64,000 nt of DNA from Gimesia maris (GTDB lineage: Bacteria; Planctomycetota; Planctomycetia; Planctomycetales; Planctomycetaceae). The notes beneath the pieces were generated by a model that made no database searches, was not told the origin of the DNA, and saw only the letters and a program-made list of their open reading frames with translations. A program made the translations under genes and the position numbers. This document shows positions 9,801-18,427 of this stretch, piece by piece (the first letter of the stretch is position 1; each line of letters opens with the position of its first letter). The stretch is taken from positions 950,001 through 1,014,000 of the forward strand of contig NZ_CP042910.1 in assembly GCF_008298035.1 (NCBI RefSeq). Direction: 5' to 3'.

Positions 9801-10655
9801 TGCGTTTTGCTGTGCTTCCAGATCCAGCCACCCATGGGCCAGCAGTCTTGATTCGTCAGACAGTGCTTCCTGTTTTGATAACAGTGCGTTTTCCAGGTGG
9901 GTCAGTTGCTGCTGTTGTTGATAAACCTGATCCTGATGCGAAAGCAGTTCTGCCTGTTCCTGTGTGATCTCTCCTTTGAGCAGGTCCAGTTGCTGCAGTT
10001 TCTGATCCAGTTCCAGAATGGATTCGTCAAAAGACCGGGAGGAAGCATCAAATTGAGGCTGTGGAGGGTTCTGGGCCGCCTGCTGTTTCTCTGCCATCAG
10101 TTGCTGCTGCCATTGTGCCAGTTCGGCTTCCTGCAACTGCATTTCCTTCTGCAGCTCCTGTTGTTCTGTTTCAATCTGTTTGATCAGTTTCTGTCGTTCC
10201 TGCAGCGCACTTTGAAAGTTTGCGATTTCCATCAGTTCGGCAGGGATTTCAATCTGCTGGCTGCTGGTGGAACCGGTCGCGGGTTGGGACTCTGGAATGG
10301 TTTCTGAAGCAGAGAACGGTTCAACGGACTCCACCTGGTATTCAATCGGGCCGATAAAAAATCTGGTTCCTGCAGTCAGTCTGAGCTGGCGGACTGGTCG
10401 ATCGTTGGACCAGATACGGGGATCGATGGCTTTCAGAATGACATCACATTCACCCACAATAATCCGGCAATGTTCTGCGGCAACGCCCGGAACCTGAATC
10501 TGAACCGCACAGGTCGCAGCCGAGCCGACAGTGTATTCACCGGTCGTCAGTTTCAGCGGAGGCAGTTGATGAGTTAATGGCTGCAGAGAAATCTGGAGAG
10601 AGGGCTTCCCAGTGTTCTGAGTGATCTGCGCATGCGGGGATGATGTTGTTAACAT
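6864..10655 (-). CDS. FHA-domain protein with giant Gln/Glu-rich coiled coil and C-terminal membrane helices
   Basis: A 1263-residue protein. Residues about 20-110 look like an FHA phosphothreonine-binding fold (TTGEYTVGSAATCAVQI, the AEHCRI segment in place of the usual SxxH, and WSNDRPV), although the binding residues are partly degenerate. Residues about 150-880 are almost unbroken coiled coil, very rich in Gln and Glu with repeated LEQ/QQE-like heptads. An acidic, low-complexity linker follows (about 890-1050). Two hydrophobic helices at about 1118-1140 and 1146-1165 then precede a final short coiled coil. It is probably a membrane-tethered scaffold whose FHA end reads phosphorylated partners. 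The start ATG at 10655 has GGAG upstream and a recognisable promoter at 10778-10806. No close functional homologue is recognised. Confidence 0.88.
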   Translation of the reverse strand: MLTTSSPHAQITQNTGKPSLQISLQPLTHQLPPLKLTTGEYTVGSAATCAVQIQVPGVAAEHCRIIVGECDVILKAIDPRIWSNDRPVRQLRLTAGTRFFIGPIEYQVESVEPFSASETIPESQPATGSTSSQQIEIPAELMEIANFQSALQERQKLIKQIETEQQELQKEMQLQEAELAQWQQQLMAEKQQAAQNPPQPQFDASSRSFDESILELDQKLQQLDLLKGEITQEQAELLSHQDQVYQQQQQLTHLENALLSKQEALSDESRLLAHGWLDLEAQQNATRTELETEQAHLEAAIQQQEQQLHSTEQVEQACLAQEQQLQEEQSRLSEREANLETEQQRLQTLKQELDRQQQSLDAEQQTLAAQREQQTELERQQQQLQQDLEQLAVNRQQLEEQQTELQHQQNTLSEEQAKTQELQTELEQKSEALTELEAEISKRQNSISEQQEQLEQLQAELTSRTTALESEQQKLQDERETLSQQVTEFEEQKILFENAQSEWDNARQTLEQDQDELKAARRKLDQQQADLEQLQTELELQKQDLEKREQLLAEQETQLETKQSDLSSAAEAVASQESLEEVNREREQLACDRVQLTTEQDRLKLSQSELQDQQQKLQEELLTFAERESQFASQQEELKSLQDALAEQKQEWEQEQAAFQESLAEFEQAREQLETEQVDFSKLKTDLEEERLTCERQQEEVTAREQEIKTREAELTAREQQVNELQAELQSQATPSEPSEEEQDSTAARQLELQQQQEELELQRTELEELQSELKQREEQLSKREEELLTQQTEASDTQAALEDLAHEKEKLALDHDQLSIDREEIARQREQLKSNQVQFEKDRGELEDRERILEIREQQLAEKESLLAEVGLTSPDNPSAPDGLSTTEDSSACQTLPEESKTEAPFTSGTETETPATGSLLQSFINDYAESELETETEAEPAVPLKTTSLLDLFNEKNDATAGEAAPAYQADSFLPEEQFQSAQTESEPTQDELDNAEDSNSIAAYMEQLLARSRGKSESTQSAKPNSAAGHTSQKPATKTSSTLQPQVASSSDSAALNSSVSMEEKLATLKQAPAHQQDKDAVRNAMNSFRDVANYSARMAIARHSLKHQKTDLIFKGILSGLCVLFSLIIFGEAFWGSNSLGIFKWAALAVTIASTAQFLRGWNEARGLLSCKIPEEAEQPAAVTVPTPPTANLPEQQKFTLDALNEEVDSLSEQWEQLSAEEEQLQSLKEDLFKKPGYKSQTDEPDQSQAPDSEMDQDP

Positions 10656-10777
10656 CCTGATACTCCAGAAAATCGCGTCATTTGATTTTTGAATAGAGGC
10701 GGAACGGATCCGTACTGACCAGTATCGCGTGAAATCAACGTCGATGATTCAAAAAAGAAACATAGTATTTCTACTGG

Positions 10778-10806
10778 CATATACCTTGGAAAACCGGGTC
10801 GGTCAA
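10778..10806 (-). promoter_or_regulatory. Predicted sigma-70-type promoter for the FHA gene
   Basis: On the minus strand TTGACC (10801-10806) and TATATG (10778-10783) are separated by exactly 17 bases. It lies about 120 bases upstream of the FHA gene start. Confidence 0.5.
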
Positions 10807-10951
10807 ACTTTGGGTCCTGCACAAAAGGAGGGAATTCTCTTAAATAAAACTGTCGGGTGACTGGACACGGAAATACCGGTTGTAGCGGTCAAATGTCTGC
10901 TGTTATTTCTGAAAATACGATGAATTTCAGACAATATTTCTCATCCCTTGC

Positions 10952-10966
10952 CTCTCCAGTGGAGAG
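10952..10966. repeat. Short inverted repeat beside a promoter
   Basis: CTCTCC, a three-base centre, and GGAGAG form a perfect 6-bp palindrome ending four bases before the -35 box at 10971. Its position suits an operator; this is inference. Confidence 0.4.
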
Positions 10967-10970
10967 ACCT

Positions 10971-10999
10971 GTGACATCTGCAGTCGGGATGCCTATAAT
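10971..10999 (+). promoter_or_regulatory. Strong predicted sigma-70-type promoter
   Basis: GTGACA (10971-10976) and a perfect TATAAT (10994-10999) are separated by 17 bases. Transcription would start near 11006, giving a leader of about 78 bases before the ATG at 11084. Confidence 0.65.
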
Positions 11000-11083
11000 A
11001 GGGGGAGTCATTTTCCAATCTCAAATTCAGGGTAAATTCGCTTCGGGCAATACCTTACCTCGTGCAAAAGCGGTATCGTTTTT

Positions 11084-12223
11084 ATGGCTGACTGGCTGAA
11101 AATCCCTTCGAAAAATAAACGACGCGAGGAGGACATTCCCGAGCCCTACGAAATCGTTTGCGTCTGTGGCGTCAGCCTGTCGGGCTACCGGCGGAAAGGC
11201 CCCTATCGACATGCCTGTCAGCAATGCAATGAAGCCTATTTCATCCTCCCGCGGAATACATATCCTGCCCCCAAAGCGCGCAAAAAGAAGAAGCAGTTAC
11301 CGAAACAGCAGCAGCTTTCCGATTTCATATTGAATTCGGCATTTGTGACCCGCTTACGAGAGAAACGTAAAGCGAAGCAGGAGGCCCGGAAACCTGCGGA
11401 AGCGAATTCGGCGACCGAGACCAGAGCAGAAGTCTCCCCGTTTGAACTGCCGGCACCCCGGACCCGTCTGATTACACCATTCCGGGGTATCCTGGCGGGA
11501 ATCATTCTGATTGTAGGGCTGACCGGGTACGGAATCCTGAACAGTCGCAAAATGGAACAGGCCAGCGACGCACTCAAAGCGGCCACACAGACCGGGAATC
11601 AAATGCTGGAACAGGAAGATCTGATCGCCGCCAACGACGCCTATCAGGAAGCTTTCCAGGCGCTGACTGTTCTGGGGCGTACCGATCCCGCGGCCAACGA
11701 AATCCGCCAGACATCTCGCGAACTGCTGGCGATGAACACCCAGGCGGTTTCGCCGCTGTTCGAAATCGCGGAAGAAGCAGTCGTTCAAATCAAACAGTCG
11801 GGAGTCGACAGCTGGAAAACGCTGTTCGAGGTGCGTTATGCAGATACCTGGATCATCTTTGAAGCAACACTCCTGCCTGTCGAGTCTCTGGAGGAAACAG
11901 AACAATCCCGGTATCGCCTGAATCTGCCTGTGCTGCTGGATGAATACACGCTGTATCTGGAGTTGACTGAACCGGCGTTTGAAGAGTATCTGGAATCTCA
12001 TCAGGGGCAACCCGTCATATTTGCGGCTCAGATTGTCGACTTTCAACAGGATGCCAGTCGCCCTGATACCGGAATTATCGAGCTGAATGGCAAAACCGCT
12101 TTTCTCTGGTCGCATCTGAAACTTTACAAACTGCTCGGCATTGAGTTCGACGAGTTTCAGAATCGCGAACAGATCGAAAAGCTATTAAATCAACAATCCC
12201 GATTTCTGGGACTGACAGAATGA
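11084..12223 (+). CDS. Zinc-ribbon membrane protein
   Basis: A 379-residue protein. A treble-clef-like ribbon is near the N-terminus: C26-V-C28 and C45-QQ-C48, inside IVCVCGVSLSGYRRKGPYRH. A basic linker (ARKKKKQ) leads to one membrane helix (GILAGIILIVGLTGYGIL, about 135-152). The rest is probably outside the membrane: helical repeats (about 155-225) and a beta-rich domain containing WKTLFEVRYADTWIIFEATL. The last base pairs overlap the next gene (ATGA), so both form an operon driven by the promoter at 10971. No named family is recognised. The metal-binding role of the cysteines is inferred from spacing. Confidence 0.75.
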   Translation: MADWLKIPSKNKRREEDIPEPYEIVCVCGVSLSGYRRKGPYRHACQQCNEAYFILPRNTYPAPKARKKKKQLPKQQQLSDFILNSAFVTRLREKRKAKQEARKPAEANSATETRAEVSPFELPAPRTRLITPFRGILAGIILIVGLTGYGILNSRKMEQASDALKAATQTGNQMLEQEDLIAANDAYQEAFQALTVLGRTDPAANEIRQTSRELLAMNTQAVSPLFEIAEEAVVQIKQSGVDSWKTLFEVRYADTWIIFEATLLPVESLEETEQSRYRLNLPVLLDEYTLYLELTEPAFEEYLESHQGQPVIFAAQIVDFQQDASRPDTGIIELNGKTAFLWSHLKLYKLLGIEFDEFQNREQIEKLLNQQSRFLGLTE

Positions 12224-13788
12224 AAAAATCAGAAACATACCTGCGATGCCTGATCCTGTTGCTGGCGGTGCTCGGCCTTCAGACTGTTTCCCGTGCCGCC
12301 GACCGCAGCATTCAGAATTTTGTCAGCCAGCGCGAAAAATGGGATAAGCTGCTTGGAGTCCCCCAGACGCTGGAAGGCAGGATCTCCACTTTCAATTCGC
12401 TGTCCCTGCGATTTCGCAACTGCCCGATCCCTTTTTATTATGCCGGCAAGACTCCGAAGCTGGATAACTCCGTGCAAAATGTGGAAATCACCGGGCAGCT
12501 GGCGCGAGAGAATGGTCGCATTCTGTTCAAAATTACTGGCCTGAAAAAAATGCCGGACGACATGGAGTATTTCGTCACGGAAGAATCCAAAATTGATCTG
12601 ACCGATCCGCGCGAATGGTATTCCCTGGGAGACTGGGCCAGCAACCGGGCAGAATTTTATAACGATGACGAATTGAAACAAAAGGCACAGGACGCTTATC
12701 GCAAGGGAGTGAAAGCGGAGTACAATCAGCTGATCGTCAAACAGCCGGAAACACTGTTCAAACTGGCCGATCGTGTTCAGGAATACAAGCTGAATCCACA
12801 ACTCTCCCGCGAACTGCAGCACGAGGCACTGGTACTCGAATGGAAAGAACTGCAGAAACAGCCCCAGGCGGATGAGAAACCGTTGCTCAGTCAGATTTTG
12901 AAATTCTTCCCGACCGCGAAAACGCCGCAAGACAAAGACAATCCCCAGGAACGAGAGCAGTACCTCAAGAATCAGCTCGAAATCTTTCAGCAGTCAGACG
13001 AGGCAAAACAAAACCGGTTAATGCGCTGGTTTTATGCAGAGATTGTGCTCGACAGGATTCTGAAAAATCTGGCGAAGGGGGGGAGCAATGGTTTTGAAAT
13101 AGCAGCTGCCATTGCCAAAGAACTTCCCGAACGGACAGAACTGGTTCAGCAATATCAGAACATGCAGCTTGATTTTGATTTCAACCGTGTCGCCGAGTTG
13201 CCGCGTCAGTATGTACTCGATCTGTCACAGGAATTTCAGAGGCGGGGAAAAAAAGACAAAGCAAAGCAGACGCTGGTGAACTGGATTGAGTCCCGCCGTA
13301 AAAAACTGGACCCCAACGATGCAGACGGTCGCGTGCGGCTCGCCCGTGATCTGATAGAACTGACCGATGATAAACAGGCCGCCGCAAAAGTTCTGTTGCG
13401 CGCCTGGGAGCTGAATCCTAAATCAGCGGAAGCATCCCTTCTGCTGGCAAGACTGGGATTCATGTTGCAGAAAGATCAGTGGCTCAACCCGGAAGAAGTC
13501 AAAGAATTTCGGGATGACCCGATCCGCAAGGCAATTCGAAACGGGACCGTGGTGGCAGGCATGAACCGGGATCAGGTGAAAAAAGTACTGGGGGCGCCCA
13601 CCCAGATCGGCCGCAGCATCTCGGGAGGGAAAATCAACGAACTCTGGATTTACGGAGAAACCAGCAGTCAGTCGCTGGTGATTCAACTCGCCCGCAAACG
13701 CCGTTCTGATGAATTGACGGTGGTCCGGATTCGGAACGCACAGCTATCCCCGACTCCCCTGCCGGAAGCAGCCGATACGGTTGAATAG
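12220..13788 (+). CDS. Exported protein with helical repeats and BamE/SmpA-like C-terminus
   Basis: A 522-residue protein with a Sec signal peptide (LRCLILLLAVLGLQTVSRAA, about 8-27). A middle of helical, TPR-like repeats is clearest in KAAAKVLLRAWELNPKSAEA near residue 400. The C-terminal 80 residues contain GMNRDQVKKVLGAPTQIGRS and INELWIYGE, a pattern typical of BamE/SmpA-like folds, which elsewhere act in outer-membrane protein assembly or inhibit lytic proteins. It overlaps the upstream gene by four bases. The likely location is the periplasm. It pairs with the membrane protein upstream, probably as partners; the exact process is unknown. Confidence 0.72.
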   Translation: MKKSETYLRCLILLLAVLGLQTVSRAADRSIQNFVSQREKWDKLLGVPQTLEGRISTFNSLSLRFRNCPIPFYYAGKTPKLDNSVQNVEITGQLARENGRILFKITGLKKMPDDMEYFVTEESKIDLTDPREWYSLGDWASNRAEFYNDDELKQKAQDAYRKGVKAEYNQLIVKQPETLFKLADRVQEYKLNPQLSRELQHEALVLEWKELQKQPQADEKPLLSQILKFFPTAKTPQDKDNPQEREQYLKNQLEIFQQSDEAKQNRLMRWFYAEIVLDRILKNLAKGGSNGFEIAAAIAKELPERTELVQQYQNMQLDFDFNRVAELPRQYVLDLSQEFQRRGKKDKAKQTLVNWIESRRKKLDPNDADGRVRLARDLIELTDDKQAAAKVLLRAWELNPKSAEASLLLARLGFMLQKDQWLNPEEVKEFRDDPIRKAIRNGTVVAGMNRDQVKKVLGAPTQIGRSISGGKINELWIYGETSSQSLVIQLARKRRSDELTVVRIRNAQLSPTPLPEAADTVE

Positions 13789-13984
13789 CCGCCGGTACAA
13801 AAACAAGATATGACGCTCTGATGAAATTCGGTTCATATTCGGCAGTTTGAATCAATCAACATTGTCAGAATTCCCATCAACCACTATGGTTTAGCTCGAT
13901 TTCACCTGTGTCATGTTTTACAAATCAGCGAGCGACTTCCCCGGGAGCTTCTCCAGCTTTATTGCCCCTCTGCAAGGATTGTAA

Positions 13985-15331
13985 GTGGTGTCTGAAACGG
14001 AATTGAAGACAGAAGAGCTACCTCCCCTGTATCAGGATTCTTCATTCTGGGGCATGACAGTCACTCAATTCTGGGGTGCCTTCAACGACAATCTGTACAA
14101 GCAACTGGTGTTGCTGTTTTGTGCGCAGCAGGCGCTCCAGTTGAATACCGATGATCAGCAGGGGACCGCGCTCGCTGTGTTTGCACTGCCGTTTGTGTTT
14201 TTCTCCGGACTGGGGGGCTGGTATGCGGACCGGCATACCAAGCGAACGATTGTTATTGCCTGCAAGGTTGCCGAAATCATCATTGCGCTGCTGGCAATGG
14301 CCGCTTTTTTCACGGGTCAATTATTGCCGCTGCTGATTGTACTGGGATTACTCAGCACACAGAGCGCGATTTTTGGCCCCGCGAAATATGGTATTCTCCC
14401 TGAAATGCTCCGCGATGATGATCTGCCTCAGGCCAACGGCATCATTCAGATGACGACCTTCATCGCCATTATTTTTGGAATGGCGTCGGCGGGTTTCGTT
14501 AAACAGGCCTATCCCGATCAACTCTGGAAGACCAGTTATTTCTGTATCGGCATCGCGGTCATCGGCACCATCGCCTCGTTCTGGGTTCGTCGAACCCCCG
14601 TGGCCCATCCCGGCTTGCCTTTCAGCAGCTCGGCTCTGGGCATCGATACCGAAACCCGCGGGCTGCTGCGAAACGATCGCCGGCTGTTATCGGTGCTGCT
14701 GATTTCCTCAGTCTTCTGGTTCGTCGGAGGCATCGTTCAGCCGTTGGTGAACATTTTTGGCATCGGTCAACTCCACATCAGCGAAAGTCGCACCAGTCTG
14801 ATGGCGGCCTGCATGGGCGTGGGAATTTCACTCGGCTGTATTGTGGCGGGCCGCGCGTCGCGGAAGCGGGTGAACTTCAAGCTGGTGACGATCGGTGCCT
14901 GGGGACTGGTAGCCTGCCTGGCGGCGATGGCGGGCTTTGGCTGGTGGGCCACTCCCGAAGCAGGCGAAACTCTGCCGAAAGCCGATGTCTCTCTCTGGGC
15001 ATCATTTATCCCCCTCACTACAACCGAGTGGCTCGCGCGGGGCATACTCACGTTGCTGGGTTTCTTTGCCGGACTGTTTGTCGTGCCACTGCAGGTGGAA
15101 CTGCAGACACGCCCCCCCAAATCGCTGAAGGGGCGGATGATTGGCGCGATGAATTTAATCAACTGGATTGGTATCGTGCTCTCCGCGTTGTTTTTTGGCA
15201 ACTTTACCATGGTGTTAAATGACCTCAACTGGCCGATGAGTAATGTCTTTCTGTTCCTGGCGGCGGTCGTCCTGCCGATTGCTATCCTGTATCATCCGAA
15301 AGATGAGATATTATCTCACGATCGCCCCTGA
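13985..15331 (+). CDS. LplT-like major facilitator transporter
   Basis: A 448-residue protein with about 12 membrane helices. The N-terminal segment FWGMTVTQFWGAFNDNLYKQ is the signature of the lysophospholipid transporter LplT and of the N-terminal part of Aas-type fusions; the FGPAKYGILPEML motif supports this. LplT flips lysophospholipid inward for re-acylation. No acyltransferase or acyl-ACP synthetase domain is fused or adjacent. The start is GTG: two tandem GTG codons lie at 13985 and 13988, with AAGGA at 13974-13978, so either may be used. A different lipid-like substrate is possible. Confidence 0.75.
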   Translation: MVSETELKTEELPPLYQDSSFWGMTVTQFWGAFNDNLYKQLVLLFCAQQALQLNTDDQQGTALAVFALPFVFFSGLGGWYADRHTKRTIVIACKVAEIIIALLAMAAFFTGQLLPLLIVLGLLSTQSAIFGPAKYGILPEMLRDDDLPQANGIIQMTTFIAIIFGMASAGFVKQAYPDQLWKTSYFCIGIAVIGTIASFWVRRTPVAHPGLPFSSSALGIDTETRGLLRNDRRLLSVLLISSVFWFVGGIVQPLVNIFGIGQLHISESRTSLMAACMGVGISLGCIVAGRASRKRVNFKLVTIGAWGLVACLAAMAGFGWWATPEAGETLPKADVSLWASFIPLTTTEWLARGILTLLGFFAGLFVVPLQVELQTRPPKSLKGRMIGAMNLINWIGIVLSALFFGNFTMVLNDLNWPMSNVFLFLAAVVLPIAILYHPKDEILSHDRP

Positions 15332-15415
15332 AGTTTTCAAACTTTCACTTGACCCTTCGCCTGCATGGTTAAGAATGAAGAGAGCGACTCTTACTGTTTT
15401 GAAGACTGGACCGTG

Positions 15416-16027
15416 ATGACAAGAGAATTTGAGTTTAACCCTGCCAACGTCAACACAATCCTCTCTCAGACCTGGCGGCATCTGCAGGCCGCGATAGAAA
15501 CAGAGACACATGCCTGGCGACTGGGAACGCTGGCCACCGCTTCTGAAGGTCGCCCCCGTGTTCGCACGGTCGTGTTACGGGAGATTCAGCCGGAACGCCG
15601 GGAACTGATCTGCTATACCGATCGACGATCCGATAAAATCAGCGAACTCGAACAGACTCCCTGGATGGAATGGATGGCCTACGATTCCCTCACGCGCGTG
15701 CAGATTCGCCTGCGCGGCGAAGCGACCGTGCATACGAGTGATGACGTCTCGGCCGCCCATTGGGAAAAGAGTAGCCCCGAACATCGACGTGGCTATATCA
15801 CGGTGGCAGAGCCGGGGACCAGAAGTGAAACCCCCGAACCGAATCTGCCCGACTATCTGTTTGACCGTCTGCCCAATGACGAAGAAGCGCAGTTGGGGTA
15901 CGAAAATTTTGCCGTCATCGTTTGCCGCATTGATCATCTCGACTGGCTGCAACTCCGCCGCAACGGTCACCTGGCGGCTCAGTTTCTCTGGACCGACAAA
16001 TGGGAAGGCCACTGGAAATTTGCCTGA
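15416..16027 (+). CDS. Pyridoxamine 5'-phosphate oxidase-like FMN-binding protein
   Basis: A 203-residue split-barrel flavoprotein of the PNPOx-like (Alr4036-type) group. Visible features are WRLGTLATASEGRPRVRTVV, the first strand pair with FMN-contacting residues, then LICYTDRRSDKISELE (RSxK-type phosphate contact), VQIRLRGEATV, and the C-terminal LQLRRNGHLAAQFLW replacing the PNPOx R-x-H-x-R-x-x-F-x-W end. It probably oxidises or binds a small flavin-dependent substrate; true PdxH activity is uncertain. I chose the ATG at 15416; an ATG 51 bases earlier is in frame but has no ribosome binding site. Confidence 0.75.
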   Translation: MTREFEFNPANVNTILSQTWRHLQAAIETETHAWRLGTLATASEGRPRVRTVVLREIQPERRELICYTDRRSDKISELEQTPWMEWMAYDSLTRVQIRLRGEATVHTSDDVSAAHWEKSSPEHRRGYITVAEPGTRSETPEPNLPDYLFDRLPNDEEAQLGYENFAVIVCRIDHLDWLQLRRNGHLAAQFLWTDKWEGHWKFA

Positions 16028-16088
16028 GAGTCTGCTCAAATAGAAGTTCTGTTTTGAGTGTAACATATCTCTTTCAGGAAAATTTCTC

Positions 16089-17138
16089 ATGTCCTGGCAA
16101 CGCTGGATATCGATCAGTCTGGTTCTGGGTATGTTGCTGCTCGCGTTCGGCTTAATTATGCCGGCGGTCTTCCAGGCTCGAGAGGCAGCACGCCGCAATA
16201 CTGCCAAAAATAATCTCAAGCAGATTGGCCTGGCACTGTTTAATTATCACGAATCATATCGCTGCCTGCCGCCGGGTGGAACCATCCGCGAGGACGACAC
16301 AGCGATGCAGGGCTGGATCGCCATGATGATGCCGTTTCTCGATGCGAGTCCTTATTACAGCTGGCTGGATTTTAACGAGTCCTGGCAGAGTACCGCGAAC
16401 CGGTATGTGTTCGATCAGAGATTACCCGTTGTTTTAATACCCGGCGTCGAACAGCATTATTCCAATTCCGGTTTTGCCCTGACGCAAATCATGGGAAATC
16501 CGAATCTGCTGCATCGTAACAGTGACGTGACGTTCGAAGAAATGGCAAACGGCACTTCATTTACCTGGCTCGCAGGCGAAGTGACCGGTGATTTTCAACC
16601 CTGGTGTTACCCCTTCAACTGGCGTCCGCTGGGCACTAAGCTGTGCCAGGGGCCAGCCAGCTATGGACGCCCCGAATGGGGAGGCGGGCATCTGCTGTTT
16701 GCGGACGGGCATATCAAATTCTTCACGGACGCCACTTCATCTCGAATGCTGCAGCGCTACGATGCGGCACCCCCCGTTGCGACGAAAGCAGAAACTGCCG
16801 TTCTAAAAAAAGTGTTTCAGACAGGCGATTTTCACTGGGACAGCATCGATCTGCAGTCCGATCCAAAGGGGCGGGATGAATATTTTGCTACAAGTCTCAG
16901 CGGTTCTGCGAACGTTTTACTCAAGCTCAATGTATACAGCCAGATTTTATTGACAGAAGAAGAACAGAAGCAGCCGAAGAGCTATCTGAAAGGTCCACAG
17001 TTTCTACTGGAGATCGATTCCACCACGGACATTGCAGCCGCGCTCAAGGCAACCCCTCTCGTAGATGCCGCAACTTCCGAACAACTGGAAGCGAATGTCA
17101 AAACACTGCAGGCACTGCAGAAACAGTTGCAGAAATAA
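16089..17138 (+). CDS. DUF1559-like protein without prepilin site (paralogue 1)
   Basis: A 349-residue protein with an N-terminal membrane helix ([20 protein letters not shown]), then [20 protein letters not shown], the DUF1559 hallmark. The usual GFTLIE prepilin-peptidase site is absent; the helix starts directly after MSWQRW, so it probably stays as a membrane anchor. The [15 protein letters not shown] segment is the family's HxxFADG-type motif. A C-terminal extension of about 120 residues is not in standard DUF1559 proteins. AGGA precedes the ATG. It is followed by a clear paralogue at 17257, indicating tandem duplication. Confidence 0.85.
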   Translation: MSWQRWISISLVLGMLLLAFGLIMPAVFQAREAARRNTAKNNLKQIGLALFNYHESYRCLPPGGTIREDDTAMQGWIAMMMPFLDASPYYSWLDFNESWQSTANRYVFDQRLPVVLIPGVEQHYSNSGFALTQIMGNPNLLHRNSDVTFEEMANGTSFTWLAGEVTGDFQPWCYPFNWRPLGTKLCQGPASYGRPEWGGGHLLFADGHIKFFTDATSSRMLQRYDAAPPVATKAETAVLKKVFQTGDFHWDSIDLQSDPKGRDEYFATSLSGSANVLLKLNVYSQILLTEEEQKQPKSYLKGPQFLLEIDSTTDIAAALKATPLVDAATSEQLEANVKTLQALQKQLQK

Positions 17139-17256
17139 GCTCAGTGCGACAGGGGGATTGTTTCTTCCTTCATTCAGGCACTATGATGGTTATTGAGAGA
17201 AGTGTGAAAACTTCAATGGTCCCCGAATCATCATGCGGGAGGCGGGAGATATTAAC

Positions 17257-18315
17257 ATGCAGCGCTGGATTTCGATTGGCGTCGTTTTGGTGTTGATTGT
17301 CCTGGTGATTGGCCTGTTATTGCCGGCGGTACACCAGACACGCGAAGCGGCCCGCAAGTCGGTCTCCAAGAACAACCTGAAGCAGATCGGTCTGGCGGTG
17401 CTCAACTATGAAGATGCGCATCGATGTCTGCCTTCCGGCGGAGTCATCCGTGAAGATGGTACAGCGATGCAGGGCTGGTTGACGATGTATCTGCCCTACA
17501 TGGACGCCAGCCCGGATTATAACAGGATCAATATGCACACAGCCTGGGACAGCCCCGCCAATCTTGATGTGACAGAAACAGTCCGACCAGCCTACCTGAA
17601 TCCGGATGCCAATTCGAATTACACGAATACTGGTTTTGGGCTCACTCATTACCTGGGAAACCCGCATCTATTCTATCGTAACAGCAGTGTCACTTTCGAC
17701 CAGATGGAGAAGGGGACCGCACATACCTGGGTGGCAGGGGAAGTGGCGGGGAATTATCAGCCATGGGCCTATCCTTTCAACTGGCGGTCTCTGGGAAAGC
17801 AACTGTGTACTGGGCCGGGGAGTTTTGGCTTCCCAAAGTGGAAGGGGGGGCATCTGATGTTTGCCGATGGCAGCGTCTCATTCTTTTCCGATCAGACGGC
17901 ACCTGAAATACTGAATCAATTTGCCAGCGCTCCTCCCGTTCCGACACTGGAACAAATGGCGGTTCCCGGCAAACAGTTTGAAACAGGTATATTTCATTGG
18001 AAACAGATGCCCCTACAGACAGATCAGCACAGTGATCGCTCTTATTTTGTGAAACTGCTTGAAATCAGCGATCAGCAACCGATACTGATCCAGCTTTTCA
18101 GGAGCAATCACAGAGAGCTTACGGAAGAAGAGGAGCAACTGATGGACATGGATGAAATAAGAACGTTTTCTGTGCCCCGGTTGCTGTTACGGATCGACAA
18201 GACAACGGATATTTCTCAGGCTTTGAAGACCAGCTCCCTGTCAGAAGATGCTAGCCCTGCTCAAAAGACGGTCATTCTCAATCGGCTTGAATCGTTGCAG
18301 AAACAGTTGCCATAA
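17257..18315 (+). CDS. DUF1559-like protein without prepilin site (paralogue 2)
   Basis: A 352-residue paralogue of the preceding gene. The same architecture is visible: [20 protein letters not shown] anchor, [49 protein letters not shown], and a C-terminal extension ending [11 protein letters not shown]. It also lacks GFTLIE. I chose the ATG at 17257 because GGGAG lies at a good distance and the anchor begins at once, as in the paralogue; an ATG at 17233 is in frame. The 118-base gap holds a TTGTTT/TATGAT pair (17158-17187) that could be a separate promoter. Function unknown; both products are probably envelope proteins. Confidence 0.85.
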   Translation: MQRWISIGVVLVLIVLVIGLLLPAVHQTREAARKSVSKNNLKQIGLAVLNYEDAHRCLPSGGVIREDGTAMQGWLTMYLPYMDASPDYNRINMHTAWDSPANLDVTETVRPAYLNPDANSNYTNTGFGLTHYLGNPHLFYRNSSVTFDQMEKGTAHTWVAGEVAGNYQPWAYPFNWRSLGKQLCTGPGSFGFPKWKGGHLMFADGSVSFFSDQTAPEILNQFASAPPVPTLEQMAVPGKQFETGIFHWKQMPLQTDQHSDRSYFVKLLEISDQQPILIQLFRSNHRELTEEEEQLMDMDEIRTFSVPRLLLRIDKTTDISQALKTSSLSEDASPAQKTVILNRLESLQKQLP

Positions 18316-18427
18316 AACGGAGTCCTGCTGGCAGGCAACGGTTAAGCCTTGTGATTTGATTGCCAGGTTGTTTCACTATGGTTCGATTTATCTGCATTAT
18401 TCATACGAAATTTGAGATCCGGGAAGC

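Larger units (their letters stand above)
10656..11083. other. Divergent intergenic region with two promoters
   Basis: This 428-base gap separates the FHA gene (leftward) from the zinc-ribbon gene (rightward). It contains a promoter candidate for each direction (separate entries) and a short inverted repeat CTCTCC-agt-GGAGAG at 10952-10966, five bases upstream of the rightward -35 box. An AAAGGAGGG at about 10824 has no start codon after it. Confidence 0.55.

Noticed and set aside
9415-9831. Long Thr/Gly/Arg-rich open frame inside the FHA coiled-coil gene
   Set aside because: It is an artefact of the repetitive Gln/Glu codons read in another frame.
10822-10835. AAAGGAGGG ribosome-binding-like sequence
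   Set aside because: No start codon follows at a usable distance.
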